From CAWGOF01 sp963824225 (GTDB taxonomy: Bacteria > Acidobacteriota > Polarisedimenticolia > Polarisedimenticolales > Polarisedimenticolaceae), in assembly GCA_963824225.1 (NCBI GenBank), contig CAWGOF010000003.1, forward strand, positions 2,480,001 to 2,544,000: a stretch of 64,000 nt of DNA, written 5' to 3'. The number at the start of each line of letters is the position of its first letter. Positions within the stretch are counted from its first letter, which is position 1. This document shows positions 1 through 8,944 of this stretch, one piece after another. The translations under genes were made by a program, and so were the position numbers. The notes below the pieces were generated by a model, which saw only the letters and a list, made by a program, of their open reading frames with translations, made no database searches and was not told the DNA's origin.

Positions 1-586
1 AGCACGCCCGCGGCCCGGTGCACGAGACGTTGCCGCGATAGTCCTCGCTCGTCGGGATCTCGTCCGGCGGCGGATCGCCGTAGATCTCGCTCGACGAGAA
101 GAAGAGGAAGCCCTCGACCGGCTTCCCCGCATCGCGCTGGCGCAGCGAGTAGTCGAGCAGGTTGCGCAGGCCGTTGATGTTCGCGTCGATCGTCTGGATC
201 GGAAACCGACGGTAGTAGATCGGCGACGCGATGCCGGCGGCGTGGATGATGAACTGGAAGTCCGGGATGTCCGCGGGCAGCGGCTGGATCATGTCCTGCC
301 GCACGAGCGCGAGGTGCGGCTCGCGCTTCTGCCCGTCGAGCCACGACGGCACGCCCCGCACGTAGTTGTCGTACACGGTCATGCGGATCGCGGTTCCCGC
401 GTCTCGACCACGGTTGAAGTGCAGCACCGCGTGGACGAAGTAGTACCCGAGGAACCCCGCGCCGCCGGTGAGCAGCACGTGCTTGCCCGAGAGACGGCCC
501 AGCTCCTCGCGCAGGTTGCCGCACACGTAGTCCAGATCGCTGTCGAGGAACTCGCGGAGAGGCGGGATTCGCGCTGGCTCGGTCAT
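1..586 (-). CDS. NAD-dependent epimerase/dehydratase, UDP-glucuronate decarboxylase-like (3' end cut by window edge)
   Basis: Extended short-chain dehydrogenase of the nucleotide-sugar class. About 195 residues are present and the C-terminus lies beyond base 1. The Rossmann dinucleotide-binding motif GGAGFLG is at residues 41-47 and the SSSEIYG segment, holding the catalytic serine region, is at 164-170. The closest family is UDP-glucuronate decarboxylase (UXS), which makes UDP-xylose for surface polysaccharide, but related 4,6-dehydratases share these motifs and the YxxxK tyrosine is off the window. The ATG at 586 follows AAGGGGAAAG, a usable ribosome site. It is the last minus-strand gene at this edge, and the 177 bases to the next gene show nothing recognisable. 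Confidence 0.85.
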   Translation of the reverse strand, partial: MTEPARIPPLREFLDSDLDYVCGNLREELGRLSGKHVLLTGGAGFLGYYFVHAVLHFNRGRDAGTAIRMTVYDNYVRGVPSWLDGQKREPHLALVRQDMIQPLPADIPDFQFIIHAAGIASPIYYRRFPIQTIDANINGLRNLLDYSLRQRDAGKPVEGFLFFSSSEIYGDPPPDEIPTSEDYRGNVSCTGPRAC

Positions 587-763
587 CTTTCCCCTTGATG
601 CCCCGGCGTCGCGTAGGGCCGCCGCCCGCGGCGCGGCCAAGGTAATGCTTTCCCGGGGGCCCAGCAACCGCGCTGCGGGTCCTGGTAGAGGGGGCTCGCG
701 GGACGCCGATGGACGTCGACGAAGCGCTGAATCCGGACGTTCGTCGACCCGCCGCGCGGGGTG

Positions 764-1693
764 CTACCGCTCGAGCCGGCTGGAAGCGGTCAGCGCGGCG
801 AGGATGCCGAGCCGCAGCGCGATCTTGACCAGGAGGACGACCTGGCCGAGCGCAAACGCCAGGAACAGCCCCGCGGTCGACGACGGCCCGGCGATCGGCG
901 CGACGAGGATGTACAGCGCGGCGATCGCGGCGCCGATCGCGCCGAACGAGACGTAGATCCCGAGCGTCCGCAGCGGGCTCAAGAGAAGCCGCCCCGCACC
1001 GAGCCGGAGCGCGGCGAATGCACCCCGCTCCTCGGCCAGCGCGAGCGAGATCCGCGCCAGCGCGAACCACACGCGCACGATCACGAGGAGCAGCGCGATC
1101 GCGCCCCACACGAGCGCGGTCGCGACGAAGATCTCGCGCTCGCTCGTCACGTCCTTGGTCCAGCTCTCGAGGCGCATCATCAGCCAGCCGGCGAGTCGAT
1201 AGACACCGAAGTACAGGCCGCCGGCGAGCACGGCGAGGAGCACGAACCGCGGGAAGTGCGCGCCGCAGGCGCGGGCGAACTCCCCCGGCCCGCGCTGCGC
1301 GTCCGGCCGCGCGAAGCGGTCGAGCACGCCGCCGAGCAGGAACGTCCACAGCAGCGCGTAGAACACACCCGCCCCGACGAGCAGCGGATCCTCGTCGAAC
1401 AGTCTTCCGGTGAGCCAGTCCTCGGCATTCTCGAGGAGCGCTCCCCCGCCGGCCATCGCCGGACGCACGCTGCTTTCGATCCCGCGCGCCTGGGCTTGGT
1501 ACTCGCCGTGCCATACGGGATCGAACCCGCGGATCAGGTTCTCCTGGACCAGGCTCGTTCCGACCGAATCCGCGATCGAGCTGCGAACGGCGAGCGCGAA
1601 CGGCGTCGCGGCGAGCAGGCACAGGAGCCACAATCCGAGCACGAGGCGTAGGTGACCACGCAGCCCACGCAGCCCCGTGGCCACGCCGCTCAT
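764..1693 (-). CDS. Multi-pass membrane protein of unknown function
   Basis: A 309-residue hydrophobic protein with about five to six predicted membrane segments: near residues 15-40, 105-125, 145-170, 195-225 and two near the C-terminus. No catalytic motif was recognised. Its ATG overlaps the TGA of the upstream M1-type peptidase gene (ATGA), so the two are probably translationally coupled and may act together at the membrane. The fold loosely recalls uncharacterised DUF4013- or glycerophosphoryl-diester-phosphodiesterase-type membrane domains, but I cannot assign it. Function is unknown; the reading frame itself is well supported by coupling and composition. Confidence 0.75.
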   Translation of the reverse strand: MSGVATGLRGLRGHLRLVLGLWLLCLLAATPFALAVRSSIADSVGTSLVQENLIRGFDPVWHGEYQAQARGIESSVRPAMAGGGALLENAEDWLTGRLFDEDPLLVGAGVFYALLWTFLLGGVLDRFARPDAQRGPGEFARACGAHFPRFVLLAVLAGGLYFGVYRLAGWLMMRLESWTKDVTSEREIFVATALVWGAIALLLVIVRVWFALARISLALAEERGAFAALRLGAGRLLLSPLRTLGIYVSFGAIGAAIAALYILVAPIAGPSSTAGLFLAFALGQVVLLVKIALRLGILAALTASSRLER

Positions 1694-3705
1694 CCGAAGA
1701 ACGCCATCGTGATCAGGAAGTCCTCGAACCACAGCATCCACTTCGAGGACCATTTCGTCGCCGCGGCTCCGGATTCGGGCTCGTGCAGGCGGCTGTCGTT
1801 CGTCCGGTCGAGATCGAGGACCAGCTTGCGCTCGGGATCGACGACGGCGTAGCGCAGCTTCGATCCGCGCTCGACGACGTAGCTCGTGTGCCGCGCCCGG
1901 CCGTCCCAGCGCTCGCGCTGCTCGGTGCCATCCTCGAACACCAGGCGGACGTCGACGGGGAAGGTTCCATCGCCCCGGCGCTCGACGACGACGTCCGTGC
2001 GCCAGGCCTTGGCCTTCGCTGTATCGTGGCCCGGTCCCGCGGCCAGGACGAGCTTGCCGTCGCGCTCGACGAACCCGCGCGGCTCGACCGGCGTGCTCGA
2101 CACGCGCGCGATCGCGTAGTCGAACGTGACCGCGCTCCGGTACACCTGGTCGAAGAACCAGCTCAGGTCCTGCCCCGCGACCTCGTTGGCCACGGCGAAG
2201 AAGTCGTCGGGCGTCGGGTGCCGGAACGCGTAGCGCTCGAAGAACGTCGACAGGACGCGCTGGAGCACGCTCCAGCCCAGCTCGCGCTCGAGCGTCTGGA
2301 GCCACAGCGCGGTCTTGCTGTACGTGATGTCGGAACCGGTCTCTCCGCGGTAGAGGAAGGTCGGCGTCGACGGGTCGTCCTTGTCCGCAGCGGCGCGGTA
2401 CCGGTCGAGACGGTCCACGTATCTCGGGACCTCGATGTCCGTGAACACGAACGGCAGGAACCCGTCGCGGCTCCCGCGCCCCGGTACGGGTAGATAGCGG
2501 CGCACGTACTGCCGCGGCGGATACTCGGCGTCGAGCGTTCGATTCGTCGAGAACGTGTTCAGCCCTTCGTCGAGCCACGCATCCTCGAACTCGTTGTTGC
2601 CCACGATCCCGTACCAGAACTGGTGGCCCGCCTCGTGGATCGTCACCGACTCCGGCTGGTCGCTCCGGGGCGGCGCGATCCAGCGCGTGCCGCAGGTGAA
2701 CAGCGTGGGGTACTCCATCCCTCCGGCTCCGCTGCCATAGGCCGGGTCGATGAACGTGACGTGTCCGTAGGGGTACGGCCCGTACCACGTGCCGTAGCGT
2801 CGCAGCGCAGCGCGGGCGGCGGCCAGATGCCGCTCGACCTGGCCCGCGTGCTCGGGCTGATAGAGGAAGCGCAGATCGACCGGCGGCAGCCCCGGCTCGT
2901 CGAACCGCGACTCCGTGACCAGGTAGTCCGGGCTCGTCGTCCAGGCGAACTCGTGGACGTCCGCCTGCTCGTGGGTGTAGGTCGTGGTGCGATCGGAGTT
3001 CGTCGTGCGACCGACCGCGCGCCCGGTCGCACCGAGGACGAACCCCTCGGGCACCGTCATCGACACGCGGTACGTGCCGTAGTCCGAGTAGTACTCGGTG
3101 CCCGCGTGGTACTGGTGACAGTTCCAGCCGTCGTCCTCGTACACCCCGACCTTCGGAAACCAGTGGGAGAAGAAGTAGAACTGGCCGCGGTAGCCGGTGC
3201 GCGCGAACGTGCGCGGAACGCGCGCGTGGAACGCGATCTCGACGACGACGCTCTCCCCGCTCGCAACCTCGCGCGGCAGCGTGGCCACGAGGACCGTCCG
3301 ATCGTCGGCGTTCCCGTCGTCGGGCGCCGCGTACCGCGTCTCGAGCGCCTCACCCGAAGCGAGGGTGATCGAGTCGATCTCGATCCAGCCCCAGTCCTCG
3401 TCGCGCACCTTCTGGCGCGGGCGCCCCGCGCGCTCGCGCGCCCGGTCTTCGAGCAGCCACGTGCTGCGGTCGTTGCGCCAGGCGTTCCAGTACAGGTGGA
3501 GCCATAGCTCGCGCGTCGGCGCGGCCTGGATGTTGCGCCAGGTGATCGTCTCGCGCCCCGCGAGCGTCCGCGACGCGGGATCGAGGCGTACGTCGATCGC
3601 GTAGCTGGCGTTGCGCGGCGAGAGCGCTGGCCCCTCGGCGCTGGCCGCGCCGGACGCAAGGAGCATGGCCGCAACGACGGACCGGACGCCCCCCCGACAC
3701 CCCAT
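1690..3705 (-). CDS. M1 family zinc metallopeptidase
   Basis: A 671-residue aminopeptidase-like protein. The zinc site HEAGHQFW lies near residue 357, followed 18 residues later by the third ligand in DAWLDEG, giving the classic HExxH-(18)-E of clan MA(E). The N-terminus has a signal peptide ending near ASA-EGPAL, so it is exported. The last 15 or so residues are hydrophobic and could anchor it in the membrane. The GAMEN-type substrate motif appears as GAGGMEY near residue 330. It is coupled by an ATGA overlap to the downstream membrane protein gene. The substrate is unknown; many M1 proteins of this bacterial subclass are not proven aminopeptidases. Confidence 0.92.
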   Translation of the reverse strand: MGCRGGVRSVVAAMLLASGAASAEGPALSPRNASYAIDVRLDPASRTLAGRETITWRNIQAAPTRELWLHLYWNAWRNDRSTWLLEDRARERAGRPRQKVRDEDWGWIEIDSITLASGEALETRYAAPDDGNADDRTVLVATLPREVASGESVVVEIAFHARVPRTFARTGYRGQFYFFSHWFPKVGVYEDDGWNCHQYHAGTEYYSDYGTYRVSMTVPEGFVLGATGRAVGRTTNSDRTTTYTHEQADVHEFAWTTSPDYLVTESRFDEPGLPPVDLRFLYQPEHAGQVERHLAAARAALRRYGTWYGPYPYGHVTFIDPAYGSGAGGMEYPTLFTCGTRWIAPPRSDQPESVTIHEAGHQFWYGIVGNNEFEDAWLDEGLNTFSTNRTLDAEYPPRQYVRRYLPVPGRGSRDGFLPFVFTDIEVPRYVDRLDRYRAAADKDDPSTPTFLYRGETGSDITYSKTALWLQTLERELGWSVLQRVLSTFFERYAFRHPTPDDFFAVANEVAGQDLSWFFDQVYRSAVTFDYAIARVSSTPVEPRGFVERDGKLVLAAGPGHDTAKAKAWRTDVVVERRGDGTFPVDVRLVFEDGTEQRERWDGRARHTSYVVERGSKLRYAVVDPERKLVLDLDRTNDSRLHEPESGAAATKWSSKWMLWFEDFLITMAFFG

Positions 3706-3729
3706 GGCCGGCCATCCTACCGCAGGCGG

Positions 3730-4266
3730 CTAGCGCCAGAGCGTCGCGAGGTCCACGAGGAGCCCGGGCCAGTCCGGATGCTCGAGCACGTCATCGCCCG
3801 CGGCCTCGGCTCGCAGCTCGTACGCCCCGTCAATCAGGCGCTGGCACTCCATTCGCTTCTCGTCCAGATCGACGATCCAGAAGTGCTCGACGCCCAGCTC
3901 GGCGTATCGCAGCGCCTTCAGCCCCCGGTCCTGCTTCCGGGTCGAGGGTGACGAGATCTCAACGACCAAGAGCGGCGGAGCCTCGATTCCACGCATGGAG
4001 ACATGGCTCCGATCCCCAGCCACGAGCAGATCCGGCACGAACACGTCGTGATCCGTCAGTATGAGATCGATCGGAGCGTCGAACACCTCCCCGATCGAGC
4101 GTCCCTCGAAGTACTGGATCAGCAACATCTCGAGTCGCTTCGAGGCGTGCTGGTGAGCAGGGGTCGGCGACGGCGTCATCACAAGCTCGCCGCGCACGAG
4201 CTCGTGCCGCCGTCCATCGTCGGGCGTGAACTGGAGATCCGAGTAGTCGAGCTTCGATTCGAGCAT
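3730..4266 (-). CDS. Uma2 family (DUF820) PD-(D/E)XK-fold protein
   Basis: A 178-residue protein of the Uma2/DUF820 family, which has a restriction-endonuclease-like fold and is abundant in cyanobacteria and deltaproteobacteria. Visible family features are the N-terminal RRHELVRGELVMTPSP segment, VFVPDLLV with the metal-binding aspartate, and the VVEISSPSTRKQD core where E and K would be catalytic. The start chosen is the ATG at 4266, preceded by AGGAG at about nine bases; an upstream in-frame ATG at 4308 lacks such a site. Family members are often linked to mobile DNA, but no mobile element is visible next to this one. Its role is unproven. Confidence 0.85.
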   Translation of the reverse strand: MLESKLDYSDLQFTPDDGRRHELVRGELVMTPSPTPAHQHASKRLEMLLIQYFEGRSIGEVFDAPIDLILTDHDVFVPDLLVAGDRSHVSMRGIEAPPLLVVEISSPSTRKQDRGLKALRYAELGVEHFWIVDLDEKRMECQRLIDGAYELRAEAAGDDVLEHPDWPGLLVDLATLWR

Positions 4267-4425
4267 CGCGCGTTGCTCCTGCTGATCGCATCGTACGGCC
4301 GACTGCAATGGCCGACAAGGGAATCATCGAACGTGCGCTCCGTCTTGCTCGCCTAGGAACACGACCTCTGGGACGCGCCTTTTGCTAATGGACGCGCAGA
4401 GGCTGGACCGTGGTACCTGACCCCA

Positions 4426-6354
4426 TCAGCTCAGCGGGCGCCGGAGCTGCTGCTCGAGAAGCTGGGCCGAAACCGTGAGGAAGTCCGACTCCGTGACGAT
4501 GCCGACGAGCCGGCCGTCCTTGACCACGGGCAACGAGCCGACGCGCTTGCGGCGCATCAGCGCGATCGCATCGAGCGTCGCCGACTCGGGGGTCACGGTG
4601 ACCAGGTTCGTCGTCATCACGTCGCGCACCACGATCGTTCCCGCGCTCAGCTCGGCCACGCGCCCGGCAACGAGGCGGGCGAGCGTGCGCTGCGAGATGA
4701 TCCCGATCAGCTTGTGCTCGGCGTCCTCGACCGGCACGTGACGGATGTGCTTCCAGGTCATCAGGTTGGCCACGAGGTCGATCGTCTCGTTGGGGCCGAC
4801 CGTGTACAGGTCGGTGGTCATGAACTGCTCGACGCGCTCGAAGTGCCGTTCCCACCCGCCGGCCTGCTCGAGCTCGGCGATCGGCCACGCCGCGATCGGT
4901 TTGTCGGTCTGCTGGTTCTCGACCGCCGCGGCGGTGATCGCCGCCAGGCGCTCGGCGCGATTCCCGCGATCGCCGAGCGCGGCGAACGACTCGAGCTGCC
5001 ACTGGGCTCCCGTGCGCTTGGCGCGCACGCGCTCCTCGAGGACCCCGAGGTACCGATCGATGTCCGCGCCGTCGATGGCACGCAGCTCGAGACCTTCCCG
5101 CGCGATGGGCAGGAGCTCCTTGAGGATCAGCTCCTCGGCCGGCACGTGCTGGTGCCCGGGCCAGGCGAACTGCGCCCGCAGCCCGTGGCGAGCCGCGGCG
5201 ACGAAGTTCTCCTGCGCGGTGTCGAACCCCATGACGCGGCGGATATCGGGGTACAGCCGCGAGAGGCCGGCGAGCAAGCCGTACCAGAAGGCGGCGTTCG
5301 CGATCTCGTCGAGGATCGTCGGCCCCGAGGGCAGGATCCGGTTCTCGATCCGCAGGTGCGGCTTGCCGTCCGAGAGCCCGTAGCACGGACGCGTCCAGCG
5401 GTAGATCGTGCCGTTGTGCAGGCGCAGCGCCTGGAGGCGCGGAACCTCGCCGCGCTGCAACATCGAGAGGGGGTCCTCGTCGGTCGTGACCGACAGCAGG
5501 ACCTTGAACCGCGCGATGTCCTCGCGGAAGATCTCGAGCACCGATTCGTCGATCCAGCGCTGGCCGAACGACACGCGGGGCGCCATCTCGCGCAGGTGCA
5601 GGCCGCGGGCCCGGTGATCGACCGATTGCTGGAACAGTGCAATCCGCGTCTCGCTCCACAGCCGGCGGCCGAACAGCATCGGGGAGTTCACCGCGCCGGC
5701 GAGCACGGGTGCGGCGACCGCCTGGGTCAGGTTGTACAGCGGCGCGAACTCCTCCGGGCCGACCTGAAAGTGCGCCTGGAACGAGCTGTTGCACGACTCG
5801 ACCATCACGCTGTCGTGGCGGATCAACAGCTCGTCCGCGCCCTTGATGTAGAAATCCCAGTCCTGGCCACGCAGCCGGCGCATCGCGTCGTTCAGGGCGA
5901 AATACCGCGGCACGGGCGTCATATTGCCGAGCGTCAGGTCCGAGATGTCGATCGTGGGCAGGATGCCGATCATCACGAGCTCGCAGTCGAGCTGGTGCGC
6001 CGAGCGCCGGGCTTTCGCCAGGAGCTCGACCATCTGGTGCTCCATCTGGCGCAGGCAGTCGCCGGCGAACAGCAGCGGGTCGGTGTTGAACTCCAGGTTG
6101 AACCGCGCGACCTCGGTCGTGAAGTGCCCGTCGGCCCCGAGCTTCTCCATCATGTGCGTCGCGACGGGCGCCGGCCGATAGTGCCGGTCGACGAGGAACA
6201 GCTCCTGCTCCGCCCCGATCCGTCGCACGCCGCGCTCGATCGCGCCCGACTCGAGCATCGTCTCGAGCGCACGCAGATCGGCCAGGAGCTTGCGCGTGAA
6301 GCTGCGCAGGCTCGCCGCGTCCTGACCGTCTGCGCCCGCGGTCTGAAACCCCAT
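4426..6354 (-). CDS. Glutamate-cysteine-ligase-like carboxylate-amine ligase fused to two CBS domains
   Basis: A 642-residue two-part protein. Residues about 20-480 resemble the GCS2/carboxylate-amine ligase family: IGAEQELFLVD holds the conserved Mg-binding glutamates, then FNLEFNTDP and VMVESCNSSFQAHFQ. Residues about 510-635 form a CBS pair (FMTTDLYTVGPNE and DVMTTNLVTVTPES), which in known proteins binds adenine nucleotides and regulates activity. The ligase part probably joins an amino acid to a carboxylate using ATP; the real substrates are not evident. The ATG at 6354 is the first methionine before the conserved region, and the next gene starts divergently 54 bases away. The fusion is the notable feature. 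Confidence 0.88.
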   Translation of the reverse strand: MGFQTAGADGQDAASLRSFTRKLLADLRALETMLESGAIERGVRRIGAEQELFLVDRHYRPAPVATHMMEKLGADGHFTTEVARFNLEFNTDPLLFAGDCLRQMEHQMVELLAKARRSAHQLDCELVMIGILPTIDISDLTLGNMTPVPRYFALNDAMRRLRGQDWDFYIKGADELLIRHDSVMVESCNSSFQAHFQVGPEEFAPLYNLTQAVAAPVLAGAVNSPMLFGRRLWSETRIALFQQSVDHRARGLHLREMAPRVSFGQRWIDESVLEIFREDIARFKVLLSVTTDEDPLSMLQRGEVPRLQALRLHNGTIYRWTRPCYGLSDGKPHLRIENRILPSGPTILDEIANAAFWYGLLAGLSRLYPDIRRVMGFDTAQENFVAAARHGLRAQFAWPGHQHVPAEELILKELLPIAREGLELRAIDGADIDRYLGVLEERVRAKRTGAQWQLESFAALGDRGNRAERLAAITAAAVENQQTDKPIAAWPIAELEQAGGWERHFERVEQFMTTDLYTVGPNETIDLVANLMTWKHIRHVPVEDAEHKLIGIISQRTLARLVAGRVAELSAGTIVVRDVMTTNLVTVTPESATLDAIALMRRKRVGSLPVVKDGRLVGIVTESDFLTVSAQLLEQQLRRPLS

Positions 6355-6408
6355 GCCGGATTCCCTGAAGGGATCGGGGAGGAGTGTAGCAGGTGCTAGC
6401 CTCTGTCC

Positions 6409-6912
6409 GTGCGAGCCGTGCGCGCCGACATCACGACCCTCGCCGTCGATGCGATCGTCAATGCCGCGAACACGTCGCTCCTCGGTGGCGGCGGTGTGGA
6501 CGGCGCGATCCATCGCGCCGCCGGCCCCGAGCTGCTCGCGGCGTGCCGGTCGCTCGGCGGCTGCACGACGGGAGACGCCAAGATCACGCGGGGCTTCCGG
6601 CTGCCCGCGCCGTGGGTCATCCACACGGTAGGTCCGGTCTGGCGCGGCGGCGGGCGCGGAGAGCGCGAGCTGCTCGCGAGCTGCTATCGCCGGTCGCTCG
6701 AGATCGCGCTCGACCACGGGCTCCGAACGATCGCTTTTCCTTCGATCAGCACCGGAGCGTATGGATTTCCGGTCGCCGAGGCGGCAGCGATCGCCGTGCG
6801 CACCGTCCGGGAGTTCCTGCGCTCGAGTCCCCGGCCCGTCGAGGTCACGTTCTGCTGCTTTTCTCCGCAGGACCTCGCGGTCTACGAGGACCTCCTGCGC
6901 GGGTCGGCCTAG
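6409..6912 (+). CDS. Macrodomain protein, probable O-acetyl-ADP-ribose deacetylase (YmdB-like)
   Basis: A 167-residue stand-alone macrodomain. The ligand loop reads IVNAANTSLLGGGGVDGAIH near residues 16-35, holding the catalytic Asn-Asp pair of MacroD/YmdB enzymes. The second loop, SISTGAYGFP, is near residue 117. These enzymes remove acetyl from O-acetyl-ADP-ribose or ADP-ribose from acidic side chains. The start is GTG at 6409; no strong ribosome site is visible, and the divergent ligase-CBS gene begins 54 bases upstream. The end runs into the convergent HIT gene, with the two stops overlapping by four bases. Confidence 0.92.
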   Translation: MRAVRADITTLAVDAIVNAANTSLLGGGGVDGAIHRAAGPELLAACRSLGGCTTGDAKITRGFRLPAPWVIHTVGPVWRGGGRGERELLASCYRRSLEIALDHGLRTIAFPSISTGAYGFPVAEAAAIAVRTVREFLRSSPRPVEVTFCCFSPQDLAVYEDLLRGSA

Positions 6913-7307
6913 TTCCGACCGGGGCGGCGGTTTTCCGGTTGCTTCAGCCAGTGCCGGATCCCCTTCCCTGCGTAGGGCTCGTCGCCGAAGCGCGGGATCA
7001 CGTGCATGTGAACGTGGGCGATCGATTGGCCGCCGACCGGGTGACAGTTCCAGCCCACGTTGTAGCCGTCGGGCCGGTATCGCTCGTCGAGCATCGCCTT
7101 CACCTGGCGCAGCAGCCGGAACGTCGCCGCGACCTCGGCATCGGTCAGGTCGAACACGGTCTCGCGGTGGGCCCGCGGGACGATGATTCCCGAGCCCTGG
7201 AGGACCGGCTGCGGCTGCACCAGAAATACGCAGAGCTCGTTTTCGAGTGCGACGGTCTGCTCGGGGTCGAGCTCCGGGTCGCAGAACGGGCAGCTTTCTC
7301 GGGGCAC
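6909..7307 (-). CDS. HIT family nucleotide-binding protein
   Basis: A 132-residue histidine-triad protein. The triad HVHMHVIPR lies near residue 95 and a zinc-type CPFC pair is at the N-terminus (VPRESCPFC), as in many Hint-type proteins. Members hydrolyse nucleotide phosphoramidates or adenylated small molecules, with the middle histidine of the triad as nucleophile. The start chosen is GTG at 7307, because the open frame further upstream is arginine-rich and runs antisense to the signal peptide of the divergent propeller gene. It is convergent with the macrodomain gene. Confidence 0.88.
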   Translation of the reverse strand: MPRESCPFCDPELDPEQTVALENELCVFLVQPQPVLQGSGIIVPRAHRETVFDLTDAEVAATFRLLRQVKAMLDERYRPDGYNVGWNCHPVGGQSIAHVHMHVIPRFGDEPYAGKGIRHWLKQPENRRPGRN

Positions 7308-7345
7308 CCTACGCAGGGTAACCTGGTTCCGGAGGTGTCGTGTCC

Positions 7346-8716
7346 ATGCGAGCTCGCACCGTGGCCTTGGCTCTCGCCCTCGCCCCGGCCCTTGCCGCCG
7401 CCACACCGGAGACCGAACGGTACTGGCCCACGTGGCGCGGACCGTCGGGGAACGGTTCCCACGCTCACGCCGACCCACCGATCACGTGGAGCGAGACCAA
7501 GAACGTGCGGCTCAAGATCCCGATCCCCGGCCGCGGCCTCTCGTCGCCCGTCGTGTGGGGCGACCGCGTGTTCGTGATGAGCGCCGTGCCGCTCGATCCG
7601 ACGGGATACGCCGCGGCGCAGCAGGCCGCAGCGGACAAGCAGACGCGCGGCGAATGGCCGCCCAAGGTCGCACCGCTCGAGCAGCGCTTTCTCGTCATGG
7701 CGTTCTCGCGCGCCGACGGCGGCCTGCTGTGGCAGCGCATGGCGGCCCAGAGCGTTCCGCACGAGGGCCATTACGTCGACTCGTCGTGGTCCTGTGCCTC
7801 GCCGGTCACCGACGGGAAGCGGCTCGTCGCGCATTTCGGCTCGCGGGGAACCTACGCGTACGACCTCGACGGCCAGCTCCTGTGGGACGTCGATCTCGGC
7901 GATATGACGACCCGCAACAGCTTTGGCGAAGGCAGCTCGCCCGCGATGTTCGGCGACACGGTGGTGATCAACTGGGATCATGAGGGAGACTCGTTCGTCG
8001 TCGCGCTCGACGCCGGGACCGGGCGGGAGCGCTGGCGCACTGCGCGCACCGGGGAAGTGACGTCGTGGGCCACGCCGCTGATCGTCGAGGTGGGCGACCG
8101 GCAGCAGGTCGTGGTGCCGGCCACGGGCAAGAGCCGCGGCTACGACCTCGGGTCTGGGCGCGAGCTGTGGAGCGTGTCGGGCATGACGACGAACGTGATC
8201 CCGTCGCCCGTCGCGCTCGACGGGCACGTGTTCCTGACGAGCGGCTACCGTGGCTCCATGTTGCAGGCGATCGCGCTCGACCGGGCGCAGGGCCCGCTCG
8301 AGGAGACGAAGGCGGTGGTCTGGAGCTACGACCGGGATACGCCGTACGTTCCGTCGCCGTTGCTCTACGACGGCGCGCTGTACTTCCTCAAGCGCTTCGA
8401 CAACATCCTGACCGTGCTCGATGCGAAGACGGGGTCGGTCGTGCGGGGGGCCGAGCGGCTGACCGGCCTGGGTGACATCTGGGCCTCGCCCGTCGGGGCC
8501 GCTGGCCGGATCTACCTGTTCGACCGCGAAGGCAAGGCGCTCGTGCTGTCCGCTGGACAGAGCGTCGCGGTCCTGGCGCAGAACCAGCTCGACGGGGTCG
8601 TCGATGCCACACCGGCCGTCGTCGAACGGGAGATGTGGGTCCGGACGCGCACGCACCTGTATTGCCTGGCCGAGCCGCCCGCGGAGCCACTTGCCTGGAG
8701 TCGCTCCGGAACCTAG
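7346..8716 (+). CDS. Exported PQQ-like beta-propeller protein
   Basis: A 456-residue protein with an N-terminal signal peptide (MRARTVALALALAPALAAA) followed by blades typical of PQQ-dependent or quinoprotein-like propellers: repeats with the pattern G-x-x-LW or G-x-ERW, for example GTGRERW, GSGRELW and KTGSVV. It starts with WPTWRGPSGNG, a motif common in planctomycete and deltaproteobacterial exported propellers. No heme or calcium dehydrogenase motif was seen, so catalysis is doubtful and a binding or scaffold role is possible. GGAGG at 7331 serves either the ATG at 7346 or a GTG at 7340. A small zinc-ribbon gene follows 12 bases downstream. Confidence 0.85.
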   Translation: MRARTVALALALAPALAAATPETERYWPTWRGPSGNGSHAHADPPITWSETKNVRLKIPIPGRGLSSPVVWGDRVFVMSAVPLDPTGYAAAQQAAADKQTRGEWPPKVAPLEQRFLVMAFSRADGGLLWQRMAAQSVPHEGHYVDSSWSCASPVTDGKRLVAHFGSRGTYAYDLDGQLLWDVDLGDMTTRNSFGEGSSPAMFGDTVVINWDHEGDSFVVALDAGTGRERWRTARTGEVTSWATPLIVEVGDRQQVVVPATGKSRGYDLGSGRELWSVSGMTTNVIPSPVALDGHVFLTSGYRGSMLQAIALDRAQGPLEETKAVVWSYDRDTPYVPSPLLYDGALYFLKRFDNILTVLDAKTGSVVRGAERLTGLGDIWASPVGAAGRIYLFDREGKALVLSAGQSVAVLAQNQLDGVVDATPAVVEREMWVRTRTHLYCLAEPPAEPLAWSRSGT

Positions 8717-8728
8717 CTTTTCCGGCGC

Positions 8729-8944
8729 ATGAGTTCGCTCGCCGAACCGGAAGTCGAATTCGAGGCCGAGTACGCGCTCGAGGCCCCGGTGCAGTGCCCG
8801 CACTGCAAGGGGGCGATCGACGCCGTGCGCGTGGTGCGCCTCCTGCGCCGACGCGTGAACTTCACCTCGTCCCTGCCGCGGCGCGGGTACGTGGTCGTGT
8901 GCCCGAAGTGCAACACGATCGTCCCGGCCATCGTCGGCACCTAG
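8729..8944 (+). CDS. Small zinc-ribbon protein
   Basis: A 71-residue protein with two CxxC knuckles, CPHC near residue 23 and CPKC near residue 58, separated by an arginine-rich stretch. That is enough to bind one zinc ion. It begins 12 bases after the propeller gene, on the same strand, so the two may be cotranscribed. Its stop overlaps that of the convergent DUF885 gene. The family is unknown; nucleic-acid or protein binding is possible but not shown. Confidence 0.7.
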   Translation: MSSLAEPEVEFEAEYALEAPVQCPHCKGAIDAVRVVRLLRRRVNFTSSLPRRGYVVVCPKCNTIVPAIVGT

